Below are positions 17,081 through 24,773 of a stretch of DNA of 58,172 nt, in pieces; the stretch's first letter is position 1, and each line of letters opens with the position of its first letter. The stretch is from Alkalibaculum bacchi (GTDB lineage: Bacteria > Bacillota > Clostridia > Eubacteriales > Alkalibacteraceae): assembly GCF_937875145.1 (NCBI RefSeq), contig NZ_CALNCS010000140.1:1-58172 (forward strand). Reading direction: 5' to 3'. The notes beneath the pieces are model-generated. The model made no database searches and was not told where the DNA came from. It saw only the letters and a program-made list of their open reading frames with translations. The position numbers were made by a program, and so were the translations under genes.

Positions 17081-17749
17081 TTAAACAAGAAACTTAATAT
17101 TTGAATAATCGTACTCTTGGCTGAATGTATGTTCTCTTTCTTTGTACTCAGCGATTATATTTTCATCAATACCAAATAATCTACCAGTAACGCTAGATAA
17201 TACGCCTACTAAATACTCAAGATCTACATCGTATTTACCTTCAAAATAGCTTAACAACAATTCGCGCCGTGCGCCAAATTCGGCAATTTTTATAGTGTCT
17301 AAATCTCGCTCAGTGAAGTTCTTATTGTTTTCTTTATTCATAAGGGTAAACAATCTTTCTGTACTGAAGCTTAATGTTTTAAAATTAGACTTATTTCTTA
17401 ATACTTCATAGAAGAATTTTTTGTTGTTTTCATCACTTAAAATGATTCTGTAATAAATTGACGTTACTAAAAATAATTTTAAATAGGAATTTTTTCTAAT
17501 GCGCAATTTCCCACTGACAAATTCGTAAATCTCAATATAGAACTTAGAATTAATCTCCAAAACAATATTATCTTTTGTTTTAAAGTAATATGGAATCAAT
17601 CCTAAGGGTACATTTGCAGTATCAGCTATGTTTTGAACTGTTGCCTTTGTATACCCAAGTTCATAGAAGAGCTTTCTTGATACATTAATAATGTTCTCTT
17701 TTGTTTCAAATCCTTTTCTATACCTCATATACACTTCATCCATTCTCAT
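17081..17749 (-). CDS. TetR-family transcriptional regulator
   Basis: A 222-aa regulator. The N-terminal helix-turn-helix spans about residues 14-62, with RKLFYELGYTKATVQNIAD and GLIPYYFKTKDNIV typical of TetR. The remaining helical region would bind a ligand and dimerise, and I cannot name the ligand. Several in-frame starts exist (17749, 17743, 17728) and none has a strong SD, so the exact N-terminus is open. The target is unknown; the nearest genes are an isomerase-like gene and an amidohydrolase on the same strand upstream. Confidence 0.88.
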   Translation of the reverse strand: MRMDEVYMRYRKGFETKENIINVSRKLFYELGYTKATVQNIADTANVPLGLIPYYFKTKDNIVLEINSKFYIEIYEFVSGKLRIRKNSYLKLFLVTSIYYRIILSDENNKKFFYEVLRNKSNFKTLSFSTERLFTLMNKENNKNFTERDLDTIKIAEFGARRELLLSYFEGKYDVDLEYLVGVLSSVTGRLFGIDENIIAEYKEREHTFSQEYDYSNIKFLV

Positions 17750-17893
17750 TTGTTTAGTTTTTATATATTAACACATGTTTAAAATTTTTGCAAATTTTTA
17801 TCAAAGCAATAGGAATAATATACCTGTATATTTTTATAATTGACACATTTTGGTTTTATTATAACAATTAATTGATTTATTTTAATTATATGT

Positions 17894-17965
17894 CTACGCA
17901 ATGAATGCGTAGCATTCATTTGACGAATGGCGCGACTTCAAAATCGACATAGTCGATTTTGAAGT
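17894..17965. other. Overlapping hairpins in the tetR-like/isomerase-like gap
   Basis: Three perfect stems: CTACGCA/TGCGTAG (17894-17912), AATGAATGC/GCATTCATT (17900-17920, sharing bases with the first so both cannot form together), and ACTTCAAAATCGAC/GTCGATTTTGAAGT (17935-17948, 17952-17965). No T run follows. This lies downstream of the isomerase-like gene and upstream of the regulator. Confidence 0.5.
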
Positions 17966-18003
17966 GGTAACCACTAATCCATGTTGAGTCGTAGCTTTCG
18001 TTC

Positions 18004-18780
18004 TTAGCATTTTATAATTTGTTCTAATGAATCATATGCTGTCTTCAAATATTCCTTAGGATCTTCAATTTTTATTTTACTTGATAACAATTCCATTGTA
18101 ATGGAGTCAATCTGGGAATTTATAATATTAGGAATAATTTTTTTCCAACAGACTTCTCCATCTCCTGGAATCCAATGTTTATCTTCTTTCCCATTGTTGT
18201 CCGACAAATGCGTACAGTAAAGTCTATTTTTCCATTTTTCTAATAAATCACCATAACTCTGCCCTTGTATCCAATCATGTGAGGAATCATAACAAAGGCC
18301 TAAATTCTTGGAAGGAATTTCACTTAACAACATATGTATTATATCATTATTTAAAGTATTCTCTATTACTAATTTTACACCGTACTCTTCTGCTCTTCTT
18401 ACTAAATGAATCATACTGTCAAGACCAAGCGCTGTGCTTTCTATAACAGGGTCTTCATCATTAACGTGCATAATCATATGTGGAATCTCATGTTTTGCAC
18501 AAGCTTCTATATAGGAATAATAAGTATCCATTTCTCTCTGGCGAGCACTTTTGCTTTCGCTCCAAAACCGATCAGCGCCTATATAGGGACAATGGATATT
18601 ATCTAAAAACAAGCCTGCATCCTTAACCATAGCAGGCATATGATCAACAGGTATTGTTTTCGGGTAAACCTCATCTTCCCACCAAAGACAAGTAGCATCA
18701 AAACCCGTATCTTTAATTAATATTAACCTCTCCTGCAAAGGCAAAACAAATCCAAACCAGGAAAAAATGCATTTGTTCAT
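18004..18780 (-). CDS. Sugar phosphate isomerase/epimerase (xylose isomerase-like TIM barrel)
   Basis: A 258-aa protein of the AP-endonuclease-2/xylose-isomerase-like superfamily. Metal-ligand motifs are visible along the barrel: DNIHCPYIG, MIMHVNDED, LVIENTLNN (Glu), LGLCYDSSHD (Asp and His), and CTHLSDNNGKEDKHWIPG near the end. Such proteins isomerise or epimerise sugars, inositols or related keto acids; the substrate here is unknown. ATG at 18780 is preferred over the in-frame TTG at 18786 because GGAGG lies 8 bases upstream of it. The only neighbours are a TetR-like gene and an amidohydrolase gene. Confidence 0.85.
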   Translation of the reverse strand: MNKCIFSWFGFVLPLQERLILIKDTGFDATCLWWEDEVYPKTIPVDHMPAMVKDAGLFLDNIHCPYIGADRFWSESKSARQREMDTYYSYIEACAKHEIPHMIMHVNDEDPVIESTALGLDSMIHLVRRAEEYGVKLVIENTLNNDIIHMLLSEIPSKNLGLCYDSSHDWIQGQSYGDLLEKWKNRLYCTHLSDNNGKEDKHWIPGDGEVCWKKIIPNIINSQIDSITMELLSSKIKIEDPKEYLKTAYDSLEQIIKC

Positions 18781-18845
18781 GGACAACCTCCGTCTTAGTT
18801 CTATGTTTTATGATGTATATCTTAAAGAAGGGAATTAAAGCTAAA

Positions 18846-18972
18846 CTTTGATCACCTATGGTGATCGTTATCCGGAACGACGGGGTATCGTTCTCTAGTT
18901 TATTGCGTTAAAATGTAGGAAGTTCGACACGTTCTAACCTAAAGGTAAGTTTGATTTTTTCGTCATTTCGCT
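18846..18972. repeat. Mosaic intergenic repeat (amidohydrolase/isomerase-like gap)
   Basis: Contains, in order, GATCACCTATGGTGATC (18850-18866), GGAACGACG (18874-18882) and TAACCTAAAGGTAAG (18935-18949). The same ordered boxes, slightly diverged, recur at 19898-20060. No coding capacity. Confidence 0.6.
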
Positions 18973-18973
18973 T

Positions 18974-19918
18974 TTAGCTTATTCCCAGTGCTTTCTTTCC
19001 ATTTTCATAACCTATTCGTTTTAATTCCTCTAATTCAATGCCAGCTTCATTCATATATTTTAATTCATCTAAGAAGCCTTGTCCATGATAAACTTTGTAG
19101 GCTCCGCCATCGCTTCCTATCGCTAGTTTAACACCTATTTTATAGGCTTTTTTTACATTTCTACTTTGTTCATCAAATATTCTCTTTATAGTTTTTATTT
19201 GTTCCTTATGACGTTCATCTCCACTAAAGCAAATATTGCCTAATGGAGTTAATGTTGGAACCCAAATGGTTTTTGATTCCTTTAAAGCGTATAACTCTTC
19301 ATCTGTCATATAGTAACCGTGCTCTATTGTGTCTACCCCTGCTTTAATAGCCCTTTGTACTCCTTCTCTTGAATTTACATGAACCATAGTAGGGAGCCCT
19401 TTATCCTGAGCAAATTTAACCATATAGTCTAATTCTTCTTCATTAAATGCTAGATCTCCTACCTCCCCGTAAGTATCAAAATTCATCATACCTGATAAGG
19501 GAATCTTGATAAAGTCAGGTTGATCCTTTTCCATTTCTGAAAAAACCGCTTTAAAATCTCTTATATCATCAATAACCTTTCCAATATAACTACCATAATG
19601 ACCTCTTTTATAAATAGCATGAATAGGAGTCTTGTAAATAATCCCCTCTTCCTTAGCAATTCTGCGAGTAATAGCACATAAATTAATAGGATCGCCACCG
19701 TCTCGTATGGCTATTATTCCACGTTCTTTATAAACTCGTACGTTCTTGCGAATAAGCTCTTCTGCTTTGTTTTTACTACTTTTTATTTCTTTACGAAAAG
19801 CTGCGCCGTCCATGCCATCTAAAGAGATGTGCATATGTGTTTCAATGTATATTAGAATCACTTCCTTTTGTTTATTTTGTGGAATGTGGAAATTCCAGTC
19901 ACCAATGGTGACCAACAT
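18974..19918 (-). CDS. Amidohydrolase family protein
   Basis: A metal-dependent hydrolase, up to 314 aa. The H-x-H metal motif ETHMHIS comes near the N-terminus. Later metal ligands are visible as PTMVHVNSREG and VDTIEHGYYM (His), and the terminal Asp as LAIGSDGGAYKVYHG. KIPLSGMMNF may supply the Lys of the metal site. The substrate is unknown; imidazolonepropionase- and prolidase-like enzymes share this layout. The start is uncertain: the first about 18 codons run through a GTCACC...GGTGAC repeat without an SD, whereas AAGGAAG lies just before a GTG at 19861 and non-ATG codons ahead of the H-x-H motif. Confidence 0.8.
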   Translation of the reverse strand: MLVTIGDWNFHIPQNKQKEVILIYIETHMHISLDGMDGAAFRKEIKSSKNKAEELIRKNVRVYKERGIIAIRDGGDPINLCAITRRIAKEEGIIYKTPIHAIYKRGHYGSYIGKVIDDIRDFKAVFSEMEKDQPDFIKIPLSGMMNFDTYGEVGDLAFNEEELDYMVKFAQDKGLPTMVHVNSREGVQRAIKAGVDTIEHGYYMTDEELYALKESKTIWVPTLTPLGNICFSGDERHKEQIKTIKRIFDEQSRNVKKAYKIGVKLAIGSDGGAYKVYHGQGFLDELKYMNEAGIELEELKRIGYENGKKALGIS

Positions 19919-20060
19919 TACGGAACGACGAGAGCGTCGTTTCCTATCCTTTGAGAGGTGGGAAGCTAGGCGCTAGATTATAACATTTCTTCGCCTAAAG
20001 GCAAGTTTTCCGCTTTCTGTTATAAAAATTTTCCGACCAAACGTCCAACGAACCAACCCT
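19898..20060. repeat. Mosaic intergenic repeat (folD/amidohydrolase gap)
   Basis: Boxes GTCACCAATGGTGAC (19898-19912), GGAACGACG (19922-19930), TCGCCTAAAGGCAAG (19991-20005), TTCCGCTTT (20008-20016) and CGTCCAACG (20042-20050), in the same order as copies elsewhere. It overlaps the proposed first codons of the amidohydrolase. Confidence 0.65.
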
Positions 20061-20076
20061 CTGACTAATTATATCA

Positions 20077-20116
20077 AAAAAGCTATCGCAATGAAAATCT
20101 CTTGCGATAGCTTTTT
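20077..20116 (-). terminator. Terminator of the fhs-fchA-folD operon
   Basis: A 15-bp perfect stem (20077-20091 with 20102-20116), 10-base loop, with T runs on both ends, 13 bases past the folD stop. Strong and probably bidirectional. Confidence 0.92.
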
Positions 20117-20128
20117 CAACTATTATTA

Positions 20129-20980
20129 CTATTTATTTTGTAAAGTACAAGCCTTAATTACATGTTTTGCTAATACAGATGTAGTTACTGAACCAACGCC
20201 CCCTGGTACTGGTGTAAGCATAGAAGCTTTGTTTTCAACATCAGCAAAGTCTACGTCTCCACATAATTTACCTTCTTCGTCTACATTGATACCTACATCT
20301 ACAACAACAGCGCCTTCTTTTACATAATCAGCAGTAACCATTTTTGCTCTACCGATAGCTGCTATTAAAACATCAGCTTCAGCGCATACAGCTGGTAATT
20401 CTTTTGTTTTTGAGTGAGTAATTGTTACTGTTGCATTTTGTCCTAATAATAACATAGCTACAGGTTTACCAACTACCATAGATCTTCCAAGAACAACTGA
20501 TTTTGCTCCTTTTAAATCTACATTGTAGTAGCTTAAGATCTCCATTACTGCAGTAGGAGTACAAGGCGCAAAACCTGTTTGGTCTCCTTCCATTACTTTC
20601 GCAACATTTGTTGGACTAAAGCAGTCTACGTCTTTTTCAGGAGCTATAACGTACTTAATTACTTCCTCATCTAATTGTTTTGGAAGTGGTCTAAACACTA
20701 AAATACCATGAGTATTTTTGTCTTCATTTACTTCTTTCAACGCTTTAATGAAATCTTCTTGTGTAATATCTTCTGGTAATTCTTTTACCTCTGTATCGAT
20801 ATTACAGCCTTGCATTCTCTTAAGAGCGCCTCTTTCATATGATAAATCACTTGGATTTGCTCCAACTCTTACGATTGTCAATTTAGGAGCAGTTCCTTTT
20901 TCACGCAACTCTTTTGCTGCTTTTAAAGTTTCTTCTTTTAAACTAGCTGCTACTACTTTTCCATCTAATAACGTTCCCAT
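20129..20980 (-). CDS. folD: Bifunctional methylene-THF dehydrogenase / methenyl-THF cyclohydrolase
   Basis: A 283-aa FolD catalysing the NAD(P)-linked step between methylene- and methenyl-THF and its hydrolysis to formyl-THF. Family motifs are LDGKVVAASL at the start, the nucleotide-binding VVLGRSMVVGKPVAMLL near 165-181, and LTPVPGGVGSVTTSVL near the C-terminus. The catalytic segment is atypical: canonical FolD has Tyr-x3-Lys, here it reads LSYERGALKRM, placing Lys six residues after Tyr. It ends the folate-branch operon and follows fchA after 15 bases. With a separate FchA cyclohydrolase present, FolD may act mainly as the dehydrogenase. Confidence 0.93.
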   Translation of the reverse strand: MGTLLDGKVVAASLKEETLKAAKELREKGTAPKLTIVRVGANPSDLSYERGALKRMQGCNIDTEVKELPEDITQEDFIKALKEVNEDKNTHGILVFRPLPKQLDEEVIKYVIAPEKDVDCFSPTNVAKVMEGDQTGFAPCTPTAVMEILSYYNVDLKGAKSVVLGRSMVVGKPVAMLLLGQNATVTITHSKTKELPAVCAEADVLIAAIGRAKMVTADYVKEGAVVVDVGINVDEEGKLCGDVDFADVENKASMLTPVPGGVGSVTTSVLAKHVIKACTLQNK

Positions 20981-20995
20981 AATAAGCCTCCTATT

Positions 20996-21622
20996 TTATA
21001 GCATTTCTTCTACTTTACTGTAGACTTCATCTGCTATTTTTGTACCTTTTGCTACCAATGGTCTTATTTCTTCGTTGATTTTTGCTACATACGCTTCATC
21101 TTTAATCATATTAATATTAATGAGTACATTTAACCATCCACTAATCAAAGCAGCTCTTAAGCACTGTACCCCAACACCTACATCACTTATTGCTAACTTT
21201 GAACCTTTGTCTACTAATTCTTCATGAAGTAAAATTGCTTCGTATGCCTTCTTAACAATGTCTACTGGAACACCACAAGCTACGATCAGGCATTTTTCAA
21301 GAGTTTCTTCTTTATATTTCTTTTCTTCTTCTGTTTCTTTAGGTAGCCCATAAGCTTTGGATAATGGTAAGAAGTTTTCTGCATCTTGATCTACCATTTC
21401 AAGAAGTTCTTCTTGAATCTTAAGAGCTTTTGCCATAATTTCTTTATTCACTTCTTCAAACTCAGCGTATTTCTTTTTTCCTAATGTTAAATTTACTACC
21501 ATACTAGCAAGTGCTGTTCCTAGAGCACCAACTAATGCTGCAGCACCACCGCCTCCAGGCACTGCAACTTTTGATGCTAATTTATCTGTAAACTCAGCAC
21601 ATGAGCCATCGATCATTTTCAT
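20996..21622 (-). CDS. fchA: Methenyl-THF cyclohydrolase / formimidoyl-THF cyclodeaminase family
   Basis: A 208-aa, mostly helical protein with the signature VAVPGGGGAAALVGALGTAL near residues 19-38 and the conserved Cys-Ala-Val-Pro-like ACGVPVDIVKKA and LAISDVGVG regions. In acetogens the FchA family converts methenyl-THF to formyl-THF in the methyl branch of the Wood-Ljungdahl pathway. Placement between fhs and folD supports cyclohydrolase rather than histidine/purine degradation. SD GGGGG precedes ATG. Confidence 0.93.
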   Translation of the reverse strand: MKMIDGSCAEFTDKLASKVAVPGGGGAAALVGALGTALASMVVNLTLGKKKYAEFEEVNKEIMAKALKIQEELLEMVDQDAENFLPLSKAYGLPKETEEEKKYKEETLEKCLIVACGVPVDIVKKAYEAILLHEELVDKGSKLAISDVGVGVQCLRAALISGWLNVLININMIKDEAYVAKINEEIRPLVAKGTKIADEVYSKVEEML

Positions 21623-21659
21623 ATAAGTATCCCCCTCGTAAGTTAAATGTTACTTAAAT

Positions 21660-21710
21660 AAAGGTTTACACCGTGGAAGTGTACACTAAGGTGTATACAG
21701 GTGTAAACCT
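21660..21710 (-). other. Intercistronic hairpin between fhs and fchA
   Basis: A perfect 12-bp stem AAGGTTTACACC / GGTGTAAACCTT (21660-21671, 21699-21710) encloses further palindromic words such as AGTGTACACT. On the minus strand it is followed by CTTTATTTAAG, a modest T-rich tail. It could attenuate transcription or protect the upstream fhs message, setting a higher level of fhs than fchA-folD. Confidence 0.65.
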
Positions 21711-21741
21711 TCATCTTAGATATTAAATTCTTCTATTCGCC

Positions 21742-23415
21742 TTAGAACAAACCGCCAATAGTACCGAATTCATCAACATCAATCTTTTCAGCTGCTGGTA
21801 CTTTTGGTAAACCTGGCATTTTCATTACTTCACCAGTTAATGCAACGATAAATCCTGCACCTGCAGAAACAGTAAGGTCTCTGATAGTGATTTTAAAACC
21901 TGTTGGTCTACCTAATACAGTTTGGTCGTCTGTTAATGAGTATTGGGTTTTAGCCATACATATTGGCATATTGCCAAATCCTAATCTTTCGAAGTTTGCA
22001 ATTTCTTTTTCAGCTTTTGCAGAGAACGTTACATCATCTGCACCGTATATTTTTTGAGAGATTTTCTTGATTTTATCTTTGATAGAATCTTCTAAATCGT
22101 AAGCAAATTGGAAATCGCTTTCAATATCACAAAGTCTGATGACTTCCTTAGCTAATTCTACTCCACCTTCGCCGCCTTTAGCCCATACTTCAGAAAGAGC
22201 AACGTTTACACCTAATTCTTTACACTTAGCTTCTACTAAATCTAGTTCAGCTTTTGTATCAGTATGGAATGCATTGATTGCAACAACTGCTGGCAATTTG
22301 AATACTTGTGTAATATTTTCAACGTGTTTTAATAAGTTTGGAATACCTTTTTCTAATGCCACAAGATTTTCTTCTTGAAGATCAGCTTTAGCAACTCCAC
22401 CATTGTATTTTAATGCTTTAACTGTAGCAACGATGATTACTGCATCTGGTTTTAAATCGTTTAATCTACATTTAATATCAAGGAATTTTTCTGCTCCTAA
22501 GTCAGCACCAAAACCAGCTTCTGTTACTACGTAATCAGCATAGTTCATAGCAAAACGAGTTGCTAATACAGAGTTACAGCCATGAGCGATATTAGCAAAT
22601 GGTCCGCCGTGTACGAATGCAGGTGTTCCTTCTAAAGTTTGAACTAAGTTTGGTTTTAAAGCGTCTTTTAGAAGTGCAGCCATAGCACCTTGAGCTTTGA
22701 TGTCTCCAGCAGTAACTGGTTCGCCTTTTCTATTGTATGCTACTACGATTCTTGCACATCTTTCTTTTAAATCGATAATGTCTTTTGATAAACAGAATAC
22801 TGCCATAATTTCACTAGCAACTGTTATATCAAATCCGTCTTCTCTTGGCATCCCTTGAGCTTTTCCACCTAAACCATTGACAATATTTCTTAATTGTCTA
22901 TCGTTCATGTCGACAGCTCTTCTCCAAACAACTCTTCTTACATCAATGTCTAATGTATTGCCTTGGAAAATATGATTGTCTACCATTGCAGCTAATAAGT
23001 TGTTTGCTGCACCAATAGCATGGAAATCACCAGTAAAATGTAAGTTGATATCTTCCATTGGAACTACTTGCGCGTAACCGCCACCAGCTGCTCCACCTTT
23101 TACACCAAAAACTGGTCCTAAAGATGGTTCTCTTAATGCAACTAGAGTTGTTTTACCTAAGCTTTGTAAAGCATCGGCTACACCAATTGTTGTAGTCGTT
23201 TTACCTTCTCCTGCAGGAGTAGGATTAATAGCTGTTGTTAAGATTAATTTTGATTTCTTACCTGAAGGTTTCTTTAATAAGTTGATGTCAACTTTTGCTT
23301 TATACTTTCCGTATAAATCCAAGTCATCTTCTACTAAACCTAATTTTGCAGCAATTTCTCTAATATCCTGTGGTTTTGCTTCTTGTGCAATTTCAATATC
23401 ACTTTTAAATCCCAT
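21742..23415 (-). CDS. fhs: Formate-tetrahydrofolate ligase
   Basis: A 557-aa formyl-THF synthetase that activates formate with ATP. The ATP-binding motif TAINPTPAGEGKTTTTIG is near residues 62-79, with LREPSLGPVFGVKGGAAGGG and the HFTGDFHAIGAANNLLAA region following. Full family length. It is the first committed enzyme of the methyl branch and is present in all acetogens. It is co-directional with fchA and folD downstream and with a methyl-THF methyltransferase gene 80 bases upstream. SD AGGAGG precedes ATG. Confidence 0.97.
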   Translation of the reverse strand: MGFKSDIEIAQEAKPQDIREIAAKLGLVEDDLDLYGKYKAKVDINLLKKPSGKKSKLILTTAINPTPAGEGKTTTTIGVADALQSLGKTTLVALREPSLGPVFGVKGGAAGGGYAQVVPMEDINLHFTGDFHAIGAANNLLAAMVDNHIFQGNTLDIDVRRVVWRRAVDMNDRQLRNIVNGLGGKAQGMPREDGFDITVASEIMAVFCLSKDIIDLKERCARIVVAYNRKGEPVTAGDIKAQGAMAALLKDALKPNLVQTLEGTPAFVHGGPFANIAHGCNSVLATRFAMNYADYVVTEAGFGADLGAEKFLDIKCRLNDLKPDAVIIVATVKALKYNGGVAKADLQEENLVALEKGIPNLLKHVENITQVFKLPAVVAINAFHTDTKAELDLVEAKCKELGVNVALSEVWAKGGEGGVELAKEVIRLCDIESDFQFAYDLEDSIKDKIKKISQKIYGADDVTFSAKAEKEIANFERLGFGNMPICMAKTQYSLTDDQTVLGRPTGFKITIRDLTVSAGAGFIVALTGEVMKMPGLPKVPAAEKIDVDEFGTIGGLF

Positions 23416-23495
23416 TATTATACTCCTCCTAATAGTTTTTTTTCTATCGATTCACGACAGAATATATCTACCATAAATGGTATAACAAATTTAGT

Positions 23496-24311
23496 CTAGC
23501 CAATCTTTCCACATCTAAACGCCTTATTGTACTTTCTACAGTGTCTGTCCTTCGCTAATAAAGCTTCCGTGGCGAATATAGAACCCATCATGCCTTTATT
23601 TAAAGGATCCATGATAGCAGAGTCCATACCCGAATAAATCGCTAGGGTCATAAAATTTTGGTTGATGATTTTCCTTACAGGCATGCCAAATGAAATATTA
23701 CTTAGACCTGAAGTAACTTTGATTGTTGGATAAATCGCTTTGATTTCTTGTATACTTTCTATGAAATTAAGTAGTGAATTATTGTCTGTGGATAAAGCCA
23801 TTACCAGCGGATCTATATGTATTTTATCTGGAGTAACTCCATATTTTGCTGCTTTCTCAACAATATCTTTTGTAATTTTAACTCTTGTAGCAACATCTTG
23901 TGGAGTGCCATGCTCGCTATCACATGTTAATGCAATTACTTGCCAGTCTGTCCCTTCAATGAGGGGAAAAAGGATATCACATTTGTCTTGATTTGTTCCT
24001 TGTATAAGTTCTAAATTAACGGAGTTAATAATACCTGGTCTTTTAATTAATGGAAAAACTTCTTTAATAAATAATGGATTAGGGCTATCAATGCAAATAG
24101 GTACTTCTACTGCATCTTGTACAATTTCAATAAGCCATTTTAAAGTATCTATTTCTATATCAGGTGTTGTAGATGCGCAAATATCGATGTAATCGGCTCC
24201 AGCTTCTGCCTGTTTGATCGCCCGATTTCTTATAAATTCAGCATCCTTTTCTTCAATGGCTTTTTTTACGACGGGTATAGCACCATTTATTTTTTCACCG
24301 ATGATGATCAA
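23496..24311 (-). CDS. Methyltetrahydrofolate:corrinoid methyltransferase (AcsE/MtgA-like)
   Basis: A 271-aa pterin-binding TIM-barrel protein, paralogue of the AcsE encoded at 32916-33701. Shared marks are IIIGEKINGAIP at the start, GADYIDICAST, the CIDSPNP and NSVNLE strands that bind the pterin, and TSGLSNISFGMP with the Asn that protonates or activates methyl-THF in AcsE. In this family it moves methyl groups between THF and a corrinoid protein. A corrinoid protein gene and activator gene lie close by, so this is likely the THF-side methyltransferase of a second corrinoid system rather than of acetyl-CoA synthase. Confidence 0.85.
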   Translation of the reverse strand: MIIIGEKINGAIPVVKKAIEEKDAEFIRNRAIKQAEAGADYIDICASTTPDIEIDTLKWLIEIVQDAVEVPICIDSPNPLFIKEVFPLIKRPGIINSVNLELIQGTNQDKCDILFPLIEGTDWQVIALTCDSEHGTPQDVATRVKITKDIVEKAAKYGVTPDKIHIDPLVMALSTDNNSLLNFIESIQEIKAIYPTIKVTSGLSNISFGMPVRKIINQNFMTLAIYSGMDSAIMDPLNKGMMGSIFATEALLAKDRHCRKYNKAFRCGKIG

Positions 24312-24417
24312 TATAACTGCCCCCTACGCTTTCGGTATCGACTGCAAAGTATTCACAATTTTTGAAAAATTATTCACAATCATTCAATGATATTGTAAAA
24401 CTATTCCTATTTATGTT

Positions 24418-24763
24418 CTGCCATTATCTTATCAAAAGAGATTTTTATTGTCAATGTATATGTTCGTCTAATACTTAACTTAAAACAAGCTCTAAGGCTG
24501 TAAGAACCTACTATTCAAGGTTTTTTTCATGTTAGAAATCTAACCTTTAACATGATACATTTAATACATTTTATAAATTTGTAAAATGACTCAGTTTTTC
24601 ATCTGTCATTATTTTATCAAAAGAGTTTTTTATTGTCAACATTAATGTTTTCCTTAACTTTACTTAAAATCAGCTCTAAAGCAATAATAATGTACTTTTC
24701 ACGGTTTTGCATTGTGTAAATTTTTTTTTTATAATATAATACATTTAGCACATTTTATAAAAA
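24418..24763. repeat. Tandem imperfect duplication of a promoter region
   Basis: Two diverged copies about 184-185 bases apart. Copy 1 runs from about 24418 (CTGCCATTATCTTATCAAAA) and copy 2 from about 24603 (CTGTCATTATTTTATCAAAA). Both then show TTTTTATTGTCAA, ACTTAAAA-CAGCTCTAA, and end with ATACATTTA-ACATTTTATAAA (24555 and 24739). Copy 2 abuts the start of the plus-strand activator gene. Confidence 0.8.
24707..24740 (+). promoter_or_regulatory. Promoter of the corrinoid activator gene
   Basis: TTGCAT (24707-24712), 17-base spacer including a T tract, TATAAT (24730-24735), with a second TATAAT at 24735-24740. It lies in copy 2 of the duplicated region, 34 bases before the ATG. Confidence 0.75.
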
Positions 24764-24773
24764 GGAGACCTCT

